A stretch of DNA of 64,000 nucleotides from Glandiceps talaboti (taxonomy: Eukaryota > Hemichordata > Enteropneusta > Spengelidae): assembly GCF_964340395.1 (NCBI RefSeq), contig NC_135565.1, positions 2,588,001-2,652,000 on the forward strand, written 5' to 3'. The notes below the pieces were generated by a model. That model was not told where the DNA came from and made no database searches. It saw only the letters and a program-made list of their open reading frames with translations. Below, piece after piece: positions 35,260 to 45,719 of this stretch; position 1 is the first letter of the stretch, and the number at the start of each line of letters is the position of its first letter. Both the position numbers and the translations under genes were made by a program.

Positions 35260-35559
35260 CTGAATCATGATATCACACATGTAAGTTTACAATTACCATT
35301 GCTCAGATAATTTTGAGCATTTTGTATTCGTTCTCAATATTTGACATTATCTTGACAAATACAAGTTAAATTTGAGGAGTTTAACACATCAATTTCAAGA
35401 TTATGGTAAATTTGCAAAATGCAACTTTTTGCTGTTTTTTTTTAAATTAACTTTTAGGAGTCTGTTGAAAAAATGCATCAAAAATCTTTATGAAATTTAT
35501 TCAATCATTCTGATTAATAGCATTGCCTCTTTACAATAAGTTATTGATTAATAACTGAC

Positions 35560-35678
35560 CTTCCATAGTAAACGTCTTGCCCATACCAATCTGTCCATAT
35601 GAAGATATTGTACCTTTAAAGTCCTCTAGTACAGAGCCAACACGGAATGTCTCGTCGTACAATCCTCTTTGTATAAAG
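35560..35678 (-). CDS. Kinesin-2 exon A1: P-loop
   Basis: Reverse-strand exon of 119 bp with a ttttcag acceptor and a gaag|gtcagtta donor, phase 2 in and phase 1 out. It reads [20 protein letters not shown], then [19 protein letters not shown]. The GxxxxGKT of Walker A is kept, but the universal kinesin sequence AYGQTGTGKT has become [10 protein letters not shown]. Compared with B and C it lacks 12 bp (the VVVD of VDSVL) in frame, yet it keeps DETFR as in KIF3B where B and C have DDRFR. Confidence 0.92.
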
Positions 35679-35759
35679 CTGAAAAATTTATTAAAATAGA
35701 GAAATGATTCAGGTATGTATATTTATAACTATCAAATTAAATGATGGTACATGTAGATA

Positions 35760-36200
35760 AAGGCAAGTTTGTGCATATAATCAATGGTGGTAAAACTAGT
35801 TCTGATTAGTGGCTGGCAGTATCACGAGAAACCAACTTGGTAATATGTCTATGACTGCTCCCAATCATCCAGGTATGAAGTTAATAACAAAGTAATTACA
35901 ATCTATCATGATACTGGAATTGCTATACGGTTGTTTATGAATGGCAAGGGTTTCATGTCCTATCCTAGACACTTCTTCAGGCCAACATGATCTAATGGCA
36001 AATGGTTTATATGACACCTGACGGAGTAGAATTGTCATGTGATGATGAGAACCCAACACAAGTCTACTCCAGATGTCACCAATCATCATCTGTCATTAGA
36101 TCATCAGTTGGCCTGAAGAAGCATCCAGGATAGGATGTGAAACTGTTGTCATTCAAAACAACAGCAAGTCAAGTATATAGATTTCAATTACTTTGTGACA
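35760..36200. repeat. Unit-internal duplicated sequence with 'cttcaggccaac / gttggcctgaag' inverted words
   Basis: The segment tggtggtaaaactagttctg ... tttcaattactttgtgacac is present in A and B. The C unit breaks off inside it at about 40362. It holds ccttcaggccaacatgatcta and, about 110 bp on, tagatcatcagttggcctgaag, an inverted pair that suggests an old short element. Non-coding. Confidence 0.5.
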
Positions 36201-36383
36201 CACTTGGAAAGTTATATTTGAGGATGGCCTTTGACCTACTTTCACGTATCCCATCATCTACAACATGATGTGTGCATGCATGCAGGCGGAACGTCTCGAA
36301 ACCTGTGACATGCTGCTATACAGCTATATTTTTTAGCTTAAGATTTTTTTTTACCAAAAACCACATTTTTTTACCTAAATCAC

Positions 36384-36418
<35 letters not shown>

Positions 36419-36698
36419 GTTAGTGATGCCTTTAGCACTACTGAACCTTATCTGTTCAGCAGTATTTGACTTTAAGTTGTTTACACACATCCACACAGAC
36501 AGACAGACAGACAGACAGACACAGATAGACAGACACATAGACACTTAACCATGCCTCATGTACTACTGAACCTTATCAGTTTAGTTGTGCTAACAAAAAC
36601 TACTTCATTATTGTTTTTCTAGACAACACAATGTGAAACAACAAAGATCAAGTTAATAATGCTTGTAATTCAATGAGAATAACAAGAAGCTTGCTTAC

Positions 36699-36778
36699 CC
36701 AACAGCTCTGTTCTGATTACCTACATTCACCACATGCTCAATTTCTGTCACACTTTTTGTAACAAATGAGATGAGATC
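36699..36778 (-). CDS. Kinesin-2 exon B3: NVGNQNR
   Basis: 80-bp copy of 34500-34579. It reads [20 protein letters not shown] then NQNRAV, with a ttctcag acceptor and a gtaagc donor. FVTKSV is the ancestral KIF3 form. Confidence 0.9.
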
Positions 36779-37153
36779 CTGAGAACAAATAACATTACAA
36801 AAATCCATCAAATATTAAAGTTATGATTTTTCAATTTAAGTGTTTTTAAACAGATAATAATACATATAAATATGACTTTATAGCTACATATACTGTTTTT
36901 TTTAAAGATGTTTTGCCGGAAATATTGACTTTCGTACTCGTAACATATACTTTCAACAATATTGAACAAAGAATGAATAAATGTATGTATACATTTATGA
37001 TATTACAATGAATCCCATCAAACTGATGTTTGGGTCTGTACCCTAAAATCAATGAACAAACATGATCCTGATATCAAACAATAATGTCCCACTTGCAGCT
37101 AATAGTGCAGTTTGCAAGTTGAAAAGTTAAACTATTTTACTCTAAATACTCAC

Positions 37154-37362
37154 CATAACATAAACACCAGTATCTGGTCGTTTTTTCAATTCTAACATTT
37201 CCTTCTGGACTTTGGAAAGCAAATCACTGATCTTGTCCTGATAGATCTCCAAGTATGATGCTCTCACTAAATACTGTGGATTTTCTGACTGGGATATTTG
37301 TGTACATTTGTGGTCAAAGGAATCTGGAATCAAATCTCGGAGGTCTGGATCACTCCATACAC
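37154..37362 (-). CDS. Kinesin-2 exon B2: [10 protein letters not shown]
   Basis: 209-bp copy of 35051-35259 with the same phases and splice sites. Near the start it has DHKCTQIS for DHICTHIS of copy A, so the two conserved positions of the THIS motif are worse here than in A. Confidence 0.9.
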
Positions 37363-37809
37363 CTGAATCATGATATCATACATGTAAGTTTACAATTACC
37401 ATTGCTCAGATAATTTTGAGCATTTTGTATTCGTTCTCAATATTTGACATTATCTTGACAAATACAAGTTAAATTTGAGGAGTTTAACACATCAATTTCA
37501 AGATTATGGTAAATTTGCAAAATGCAACTTTTTTCTGTTTTTTTTTTTAAATTAACTTTTAGGAGTATGTTGAAAAAATGCATCAAATATCTTTATGAAA
37601 TTTATTCAATCATTCTGATTAATAGCGTTGCCTCTTTACAATTAGTTATTGATAAATAAAAACAGTAGCAAGAACTCACAAAACTATGTACTAGGAACTG
37701 GAACATTACATATTATACAGACTTACATATTCTCCTGAAAGGTCCTGACATAAGCAAAGACGATCCCACCAACTAATTCAACAAATAATTGATATGTTAA
37801 ATAACTGAC

Positions 37810-37940
37810 CTTCCATAGTAAACGTCTTGCCCATACCAATCTGTCCGTATGAAGATATTGTAACATTAAAGTCCTCTAGTACAGAGTCGACTACAACACC
37901 ATCACGGAATCTGTCGTCGTACAATCCTCTTTGTATAATA
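37810..37940 (-). CDS. Kinesin-2 exon B1: P-loop
   Basis: 131-bp copy with [20 protein letters not shown] then [31 protein letters not shown] is closer to KIF3B (PLVDSVLQGFN) than copy A. Gly of NGT is Val (NVT). The acceptor is ttttcag and the donor is gtcagtta. Confidence 0.9.
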
Positions 37941-38764
37941 CTGAAAAATTCATTTAAATAGAGAAATGATTCAGGCATGTACATCCGCATGTATAACTAT
38001 CAAAATAAAATGATGGTACATGTAGCTAAGTGAAAGTTTGTGCATATAATCAATGGTGGTAAAACTAGTTCTGATTAGTGGCTGGCAGTATCACGAGAAA
38101 CCAACTTGGTAATATGTCTATGACTGCTCCCAATCATCCAGGTATGAAGTTAATATATAACAAAGTAATTACAATCTATCATGATACTGGAATTGCTATA
38201 CGGTTGTTTATGAATGGCAAGGGTTTCATGTCCTATCCTAGACACTTCTTCAGGCCAACATGATCTAATGGCAAATGGTTTATAAGACACCTAACGGAGT
38301 AGAATTGTCATGTGATGATGAGAACCCAACACAAGTCTACTCAAGATGTCACCAACCATCTGTCATTAGATCATCAGTTGGCCTGAAGAAGCATCCAGGA
38401 TAGGATGTGAAACTGTTGTCATTCAAAACAACAGCAAGTCAAGTATATAGATTTCAATTACTTTGTGACACACTTGGAAAGTTATATTTGAGGATGGCCT
38501 TTGACCTACTTTCACGTATCCTATCATCTCCAACTTGATGTGTGCATGCAGGCGGAACGTCTCAAAACCTGTGACTGCATGCTATACAGCTATATTTTTT
38601 AGCTTAAGATTTTTTTACCAAAAACCACATTTTTTTACCTAAATCACACAGACAGACAGACAGACAGACAGAGTCAGACAGACAGACAGTTAGTGATGCC
38701 TTTAGCACTACTGAATCTTATCTGTTCAGCAGTATTTGACTTTAAGTTGTTTACACACATCCAC

Positions 38765-38795
<31 letters not shown>

Positions 38796-38969
38796 CAGAT
38801 AGACAGACACATAGACACTTAACCATGCCTCATGTACTACTGAACCTTATCAGTTTAGTTGTGCTAACAAAAACTACTTGATTATTGTTTTTCTAGACAA
38901 CACAATGTGAAACAACAAAGATCAAGTTAATGCTTGTAATTCAATGAGAATAACAAGAAGCTTGCTTAC

Positions 38970-39049
38970 CCAACAGCTCTGTTCTGATTACCTACATTCA
39001 CCACATGCTCAATTTCTGTCACAATTTTTGTAACAAATGAGATGAGATC
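38970..39049 (-). CDS. Kinesin-2 exon C3: NVGNQNR
   Basis: 80-bp copy, identical to B3 except that KSV is KIV. Splice sites and phases are the same. Confidence 0.9.
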
Positions 39050-39424
39050 CTGAGAACAAATAACATTACAAAAATCCATCAAATATTAAAGTTATGATTT
39101 TTCAATTTAAGTGTTTTTAAACAGATAATAATACATATAAATATGACTTTATAGCTACATATACTGTTTTTTTTAAAGATGTTTTGCCGGAAATATTGAC
39201 TTTCGTACTCGTAACATATACTTTCAACAATATTGAACAAAGAATGAATAAATGTATGTATACATTTATGATATTACAATGAATCCCATCAAACTGATGT
39301 TTGGGTCTGTACCCTAAAATCAATGAACAAACATGATCCTGATATCAAACAATAATGTCCCACTTGCAGCTAATAGTGCAGTTTGCAAGTTGAAAAGTTA
39401 AACTATTTTACTCTAAATACTCAC

Positions 39425-39633
39425 CATAACATAAACACCAGTATCTGGTCGTTTTTTCAATTCTAACATTTCCTTCTGGACTTTGGAAAGCAAATCACTG
39501 ATCTTGTCCTGATAGATCTCCAAGTATGATGCTCTCACTAAATACTGTGGATTTTCTGACTGGGATATTTGTGTACATTTGTGGTCAAAGGAATCTGGAA
39601 TCAAATCTCGGAGGTCTGGATCACTCCATACAC
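39425..39633 (-). CDS. Kinesin-2 exon C2: [10 protein letters not shown]
   Basis: 209-bp copy, identical to B2 in its encoded protein. Flanking introns match B almost base for base, indicating a very recent duplication, gene conversion or assembly duplication. Confidence 0.9.
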
Positions 39634-40085
39634 CTGAATCATGATATCATACATGTAAGTTTACAATTACCATTGCTCAGATAATTTTGAGCATTTTGTA
39701 TTCGTTCTCAATATTTGACATTATCTTGACAAATACAAGTTAAATTTGAGGAGTTTAACACATCAATTTCAAGATTATGGTAAATTTGCAAAATGCAACT
39801 TTTTTCTGTTTTTTTTTTAAAATTAACTTTTAGGAGTATGTTGAAAAAATGCATCAAATATCTTTATGAAATTTATTCAATCATTCTGATTAATAGCGTT
39901 GCCTCTTTACAATTAGTTATTGATAAATAAAAACAGTAGCAAGAACTCACAAAACTAAGCTATGTACTAGGAACTGGAACATTACATATTATACAGACTT
40001 ACATATTCTCCTGAAAGGTCCTGACATAAGCAAAGACGATCCCACCATCTAATTCAACAAATAATTGATATGTTAAATAACTGAC

Positions 40086-40216
40086 CTTCCATAGTAAACG
40101 TCTTGCCCATACCAATCTGTCCATATGAAGATATTGTAACATTAAAGTCCTCTAGTACAGAGTCGACTACAACACCATCACGGAATCTGTCGTCGTACAA
40201 TCCTCTTTGTATAATA
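40086..40216 (-). CDS. Kinesin-2 exon C1: P-loop
   Basis: 131-bp copy, identical in protein to B1. It is the most upstream of the three P-loop exons in the transcript and would be the first reached by splicing from the N-terminal exon at 41465-41571. Confidence 0.9.
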
Positions 40217-40361
40217 CTGAAAAATTCATTTAAATAGAGAAATGATTCAGGCATGTACATCCGCATGTATAACTATCAAAATAAAATGATGGTACATGTA
40301 GCTAAGGGCAAGTTTGTGCATATAATCAATGGTGGTAAAACTAGTTCTGATTAGTGGCTGG

Positions 40362-41464
40362 CCTCAGTTCAGTGGTGTGGTGCGGTACCATCATCAACTA
40401 TATTTGTTTTGTAAAAAATTGCCTTCTTTATTAGTTGAAACACGATTTTCAAAGCATTTTACATTTGTACGTGTTTTCTGTTGTTTCACGTTGACCATGG
40501 CCACACACGAAAATTTAATAAATTGATCGTGAACCCCAGAACTTTTACGGATTTAAAAACACTGATTATGCTCATCTTTACATGTGGTATATACTTGGTA
40601 CCTCATATGCTGTAGGTCATCATAGCTGATAGGTGGTAATACTTTTCTTTACAATGGGGAAGAAGTCACAATGGAAATTGTTGACCCCATAAGAGATGAG
40701 GTGCAACTAACTGTTGGTGAATTTTACTATAATTCTATTTTCTGTAAATCATTCATTTATTGTACTTGAATTTTCAGAACTTGTTGGCATTTTTAAAGTG
40801 ATATTTCATAAACTATTGTGTAATGAAGCTCATATTTGTCATGTACATGTATGTTTAACTTACTAATTGCTCGTATAATTTTGAACAGATGTCGTTCAGA
40901 AAATAAAACATGTTCAGCTCTTCATTGGCAGAGAAACAATTGAATTCATACATAAACCCCTCAGTGATGGTGATTTTATGCCAAAACATTACACATATTC
41001 TGTGATTATCTATTGTATGGAGCACTCATTGTCCCTGAAAATCACAGATTCATAGACAGTAAGGGGTAGTTACCAGACAGTCACGATGTATACAAACTTA
41101 TAGACATGAGGCACACAAGATGTACATGTTCCTTCATAGAAACCAAACTTCCTAGTAATTTGTAAATGTTATACACAACTGCTGGCAAATAATAATATGT
41201 TGCCAGAGTTAAAGTATGGGTCAAATAAATCCCTGTGAACTGTTTTTCCAATACATGTTTTTTGACACAGGATTAGAACTCATTTTATCAGGATGTTTGA
41301 AGGCTTTAGATGCAAAGTAGTCCCAGGTGAAGTTGCGGTTATGTATCTGCACTGTTGACATAAGATGAGGCATATTATCACAAGGTTGTTATATTGTCTG
41401 AGTATATATGAATTGGTCTAATTCAAACATTAAATTGGTGGGTTTGCAAACATCATTTTTTTAC
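40362..41464. other. Intron sequence, nothing recognised
   Basis: Unique sequence between the end of duplication unit C and the N-terminal kinesin exon. No coding exon found. The expected FTFDAVY segment of kinesins, which lies between the N-terminal exon and the P-loop exon, was not found. Confidence 0.5.
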
Positions 41465-41571
41465 CTGAGTGGTTTTCTAATGTTGATGTCCATTTCAATC
41501 ACTCCTTCATGTCCTGCAGCAATTTCTTCCTGGTTCATTGGTTGACGACTGACCACCACCACTTCCTCTGA
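41465..41571 (-). CDS. Kinesin-2 N-terminal exon (VVVR.RPMN)
   Basis: Reverse-strand exon of 107 bp with a tttttcag acceptor and a ctcag|gtaaaaaa donor. It reads SEEVVVVSRQPMNQEEIAAG then HEGVIEMDINIRKPL. KIF3B/KIF3C have (E)xVxVVVRCRPMNxKEExAGHEQxxxMDV. Arg-Cys-Arg of VVRCRP is Ser-Arg-Gln. It ends in phase 2, matching all three P-loop exons. The following GQV...PKTFTFDAVYD region, about 35 residues, is absent, a further sign of a reduced motor. Confidence 0.8.
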
Positions 41572-41649
41572 CTGAAAAACAAAATATGTTTCTGATTAGA
41601 GAAATGAATACCAAGGAAAAGTGTCATTATTATATGTACTTAGATGTCA

Positions 41650-41800
41650 ACCCCCCCCCCCCCTCCCCCACTATTTTTCTTTCTTCATTCAAGGAAAATA
41701 AGAGTGACCTAAGGGGCTTTGTCACTTCGAGTAGCTAAATGGGTAGTGACAACCCTTCGGTCACAAGTATTTTCTGGCTGAATGAAGAAAAAAGAAAAAA
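41650..41800. mobile_element. MITE-like repeat with poly-C start (partner of 4625-4740)
   Basis: After a poly-C tract, cttcattcaaggaaaata and tattttctggctgaatgaag bracket about 110 bp as imperfect inverted repeats. The interior gtgaca.cccttcggtcac shares words with 4625-4740. Confidence 0.6.
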
Positions 41801-41999
41801 GATTGGGAATTAATATAAATCTTATTTTCCCCATGTTCCAACATTTTGATATGTTGTTCAGCATAAAATTCGAGTAAGATGCACTAAAAATAATTTCTGT
41901 TGCAATTATGTCTGGGTCAAACCTTATTTTGACTGGCCTATAATTTGGTATGAACTACATGTCTTCTTATCAAAAAAAAACTTTCTGTGTTTGTCTTTC

Positions 42000-42690
42000 A
42001 CTTTTTCTCTGATACCCATGACTGTCACCAAGTTTAATACATGAAACCTCCTTTTGTCTTGCTAAATTTTTGTTTTACGCCATAAACTACCAAGAATGAA
42101 ATATATTCCAGGGTGAACACAATATCACTCGGGATTCTTGGAGAATATATTATATGAATGATTGATAAACTAAATTAGAAACACAGACTTGATAACTGAT
42201 CTACTAAAGGGCTACTTACTCTAGCCAGGACTTTTATAGTACAGACACAGTGTGTGCAAAGCTATCAGGAAAATTAGATTTTACATCTCCCCCAAGTCAT
42301 ATAGAATCCTGTCTTTCCCAAACAGTATTAACTTGTGTACAAACAACTATCACTTGGGAGAAAGTCAGGATTAAATTGAGTATCCTCATTGAGTGACTAT
42401 ATACTTTGAGTAAAATTTTATCAGCAAATATCATAATGTGGACACCATAGCCAGTAGTAAGTGAATTGAATTACTAGTATCTAGTTCTGAAACAGTTGTA
42501 GTACAGAACACTTTTTGATGACATTTTTTAATTTCTATTTTGAAATTGAGGACATTCATCACATTTCATTATTCAAACCTGTTCAAAAACATTTTCATTA
42601 AAAGTACCAGTTTGCTCAATGAAGAGAGGGGAGTTTGAGTCAGTGCCATTATTAAACTTAACATTTATGAACAGAATTATGAACAAGTGA
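42000..42690. repeat. Inverted copy of the dispersed repeat at 18360-19050
   Basis: See 18360-19050. The same words occur here in reverse-complement order. Confidence 0.7.
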
Positions 42691-43109
42691 ATGCATAACA
42701 TCAAGTGGCCAAGTCATTTTCTAATAATATACATTGCAATAAAGGAATTAGAAATAAGGGCAATTTCCAAATTTAAGGGTATTTTGAAAATTTTTAGACA
42801 GGGGTGTGCCGCCCATGCTGAAAACATCGACCCATGTATGATGTATAAGGCAAAATGAAGACACATTGTTAGGGACTTCTTGAGGAAAATCTTCCACTTG
42901 GTCACCTTTTTCTGATGCCGCGTGGGAATTTTTCTAAAGCATGAGGTTGTTGCCAAAGTTATAGACTGATGATTCGTAAATTGACCCATGTCTAGGGATT
43001 CTTTCCTGAAAATGACTCATTTGGACAGCAAACACTGTAGACCTCTCTGTATGGGAATAACCCTCTCATTCAGTTTAGTTTGTAGCAGTTTGTGTTTTCG
43101 CATCTATAG

Positions 43110-43740
43110 TATAAAGGCCCAGTTACACGATGCAACTCACGAAGCAATTCGTCGCATGCGACAAGGCTAGCAACTGCAACAGAACGCATACACGAAGCAA
43201 CTAGTTGCATGGTAAGTCGCAAGAGCTAACTGCTGCACTTGCATAGATATATAAAAGTTACAGGTCATAGAGGTCAAGTCTTCTAGTTGCAGGAATTTGG
43301 TAGAAATGATATGAAATTGCTAATATTTACAAAAAAAATGACTGAAAATTTGTTGAGGTATCGATAGTAAAACCATATTCAATTGAAAGTTTGTTTAGGG
43401 TGATGTTGATCTTTCCGATGTCACTACTTGCATTCAAGTTGGAAATAAAATGATATTCAGCAGAGATCAAGCATTCATAGACATTGTATACTATTGATAA
43501 GTGGTAATCATGGTGATAAATCAAAATGATATCAAAAAGACTTGCCAAATAGAATGTTTATACCAAAAACATGGCGGCCATAACATTGAACGTCATTTAA
43601 CACATCAGTACATTGTATATGTCAAAGGTTATTACTTGCGACACGATGATGTGGTTACATCGTGCAACTCATGAAGCAACTTGCGACAAGTTGCAGAAAA
43701 ACCGACATGTCGGTTTCCTTGCTACACACCTAGTGACAAT
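43110..43740. mobile_element. Possible element with repeated 'cgatgcaactcacgaagcaa' ends
   Basis: The phrase gttacacgatgcaactcacg (43123-43142) recurs as gttacatcgtgcaactcatg (43656-43675). Both are followed by variants of gaagcaa...cgac. It resembles the terminal region of small DNA elements duplicated at both sides of about 500 bp. Confidence 0.35.
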
Positions 43741-45180
43741 ATCACAAGACCATATGACGGAGTGAGTACATGATGCAATACTGGTGGGCAATGGGTACAC
43801 ATGCATGTACCCTGGTGGACAAATATTACAACCACAAATTTTACAAAAATTCAAAAAATTGGGGTCAATAGTCTACATTTTAGTTACCAAAAGGGGTCAA
43901 ATGTCATGAGTTTTGAACACTTTTGATACACTTTCATGTTACATATACATGCTTTAATCACCGCTAGTTCATTGGCTGCCCAGGGCCAGGGAGAGGGGCA
44001 TCTACCTCTGATAAAGATGACCTAAACAACCTATGGAAACAACCTTGTTCATATGGGGTCAAAAGTCGTATGTGTATTCAAAGAGGTGGGTCATATCTCT
44101 ACATAATGCTTTAAAAATCAAGACTCAAAAGTCTACATGAGTTGAAAAAGTTGGGTGGGTTAAAACCGTGGTACATACGAATATACTCTTTTTAAATAAG
44201 TAATTCTTTTTTGATTTGCTTTGTTGGTTTTGTGTTTTGTTTTGTTTGTTTGTTTGATTGTTTGTTTGTTTTTTGTGCCTTTGTCTTTATTCTCATCTGA
44301 AAACTGTTAGTATGAGACAGTGTTGTCCCCAGGATTTTTGTCACAAGAGGGGGTAATTCTTGCTGAGCAGAGCAAAGCACTGAAAGCGCGCAACACTCTG
44401 GGGGTGAAATTTGCATCTTGAAATGGTGGCTTTTGGTGGCACTTTTTTTTTTAGCCATTTTAACCCATTTTAATCATGTGAATATTTCAACACAACTACA
44501 GTGTCAAAGTGAGTTTTGATATCTTAATGTTTAAATAGTGACAGAATTAAGCCAAATTTACCTGTGTCAAAAAATTTGTTTTTTAATAGTTTGTCCTAAA
44601 TAGTTGGCAATGCTCAAATAGCTCTTTTCAACACAAATGCTGAAAGAGTGTAACAAAACAAAATAAAAAAATTGCAGCAAATTTCAAGATGTTTCAAGAC
44701 AGTTGTAGTGTTTACTACAAAATGAAATCCATTTTCAAGAGCTTCATTGCATCATCACCATACCACTACCAAAACAAACAAAAAGTCCAACACATAAGGG
44801 TGAAGATAACTTTGCCTTTATGCATAGCAGCTGAGTAACCTGTCTCACTTCTGTTCTCCTCAGAAGAGAAGAGAAGACATGTTGACTGCTTGAAAGCTAT
44901 AGAATGAATGACAAGTTTGAAAAAAGTATGCATGAATGTGACTCGCACAAAGTTTGACATTAGTAGCCGCTTTACCGAGATATTTGACTTTCCAAAATGG
45001 CGACCATGAGATCATAGCGAAACCGCAAGAGAAGTAAATCGTTTTGCCCCATTTGTTGAAAAAAATATTCAATTCATTTTTTTCGTCAAAACTTGCAAGG
45101 GGGCGCCAAGAATTTACTCAAGGGCACTGCACCCCTGTTGCCTTGTTCAGGGAGAAGACTGTGAGGAACATACAACCAGC
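43741..45180. other. Intron or intergenic sequence, nothing recognised
   Basis: No coding motif seen. A (TTTG)n tract lies near 44220-44275. Confidence 0.45.
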
Positions 45181-45197
45181 TGGTAAAAGTTTTCCAC

Positions 45198-45640
45198 ATG
45201 GAATATATATGTAGCCTTGAATGCAAACTTAATGATAAAAACTTCTTAAATACTGTGAACAATTTTGATTTTATCAGTTTTGTTGAAACAAAAACAAACA
45301 TTGACTCTGAGATAGAAATCCCTAACTACAGCTACTTTCATTCATATAGAAAGAAAAAACATAAAAACGCTTGTGCACACTCTGGTGGAGTGGCATTCTA
45401 TTACAGAAGCATAATTATATCAACATGGAATAAGGCAAATGGAAAGCAGCTGCGGAATTTATTTGGACCCGTCTTGATTAAAACATTTTTAATCTAGACG
45501 AAAATATTTTTGTTTAGTTTGTATATGAGTCTCCAGCATCTTCAAATGGAAAGACGCAAATTTGTATCAGCTACTAGAAAAAGATGTTATAAAATATTCT
45601 AAGTTAGGACAGATCATCCTGATAGGTGATTTCAAGTAAT
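45198..45640 (+). pseudogene. LINE endonuclease, N-terminal half
   Basis: It reads CKLNDKNFLNTVNNFDFISF then VETKTNIDSEIEI, HSGGVAFYYRS, and, after frameshifts, QIILIGDF. The ET of motif VETK, the SGGV and the GDF(N) motif are the standard landmarks of APE-like LINE endonucleases. The Asn of GDFN is Lys, and stops lie between the parts. Confidence 0.8.
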
Positions 45641-45719
45641 CCATCCAAACCTGAACTATTACTCATCAGCAGCTTCCATACACTTTAAACCAAGACAGTC
45701 ACAGGACATTACAAAACAA

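Larger units (their letters stand above)
34352..36545. repeat. Tandem duplication unit alpha-A (2.2 kb)
   Basis: Starts accatgcctcatgtactact and ends with the SINE-like (ACAG)n repeat and gacactta. Units B (36546-38820) and C (from 38821, truncated at about 40362) repeat it. A differs from B and C more than B and C differ from each other. Confidence 0.9.

Noticed and set aside
35865-36089. 74-codon reverse frame in unit A, with a forward one in B
   Set aside because: It lies in duplicated intron sequence, is not kept open in the same way in the other unit, and has no recognisable domain.
36846-37052. 68-codon frame identical at 39117-39323
   Set aside because: Its identity only reflects the near-identity of units B and C. 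It is broken in unit A.
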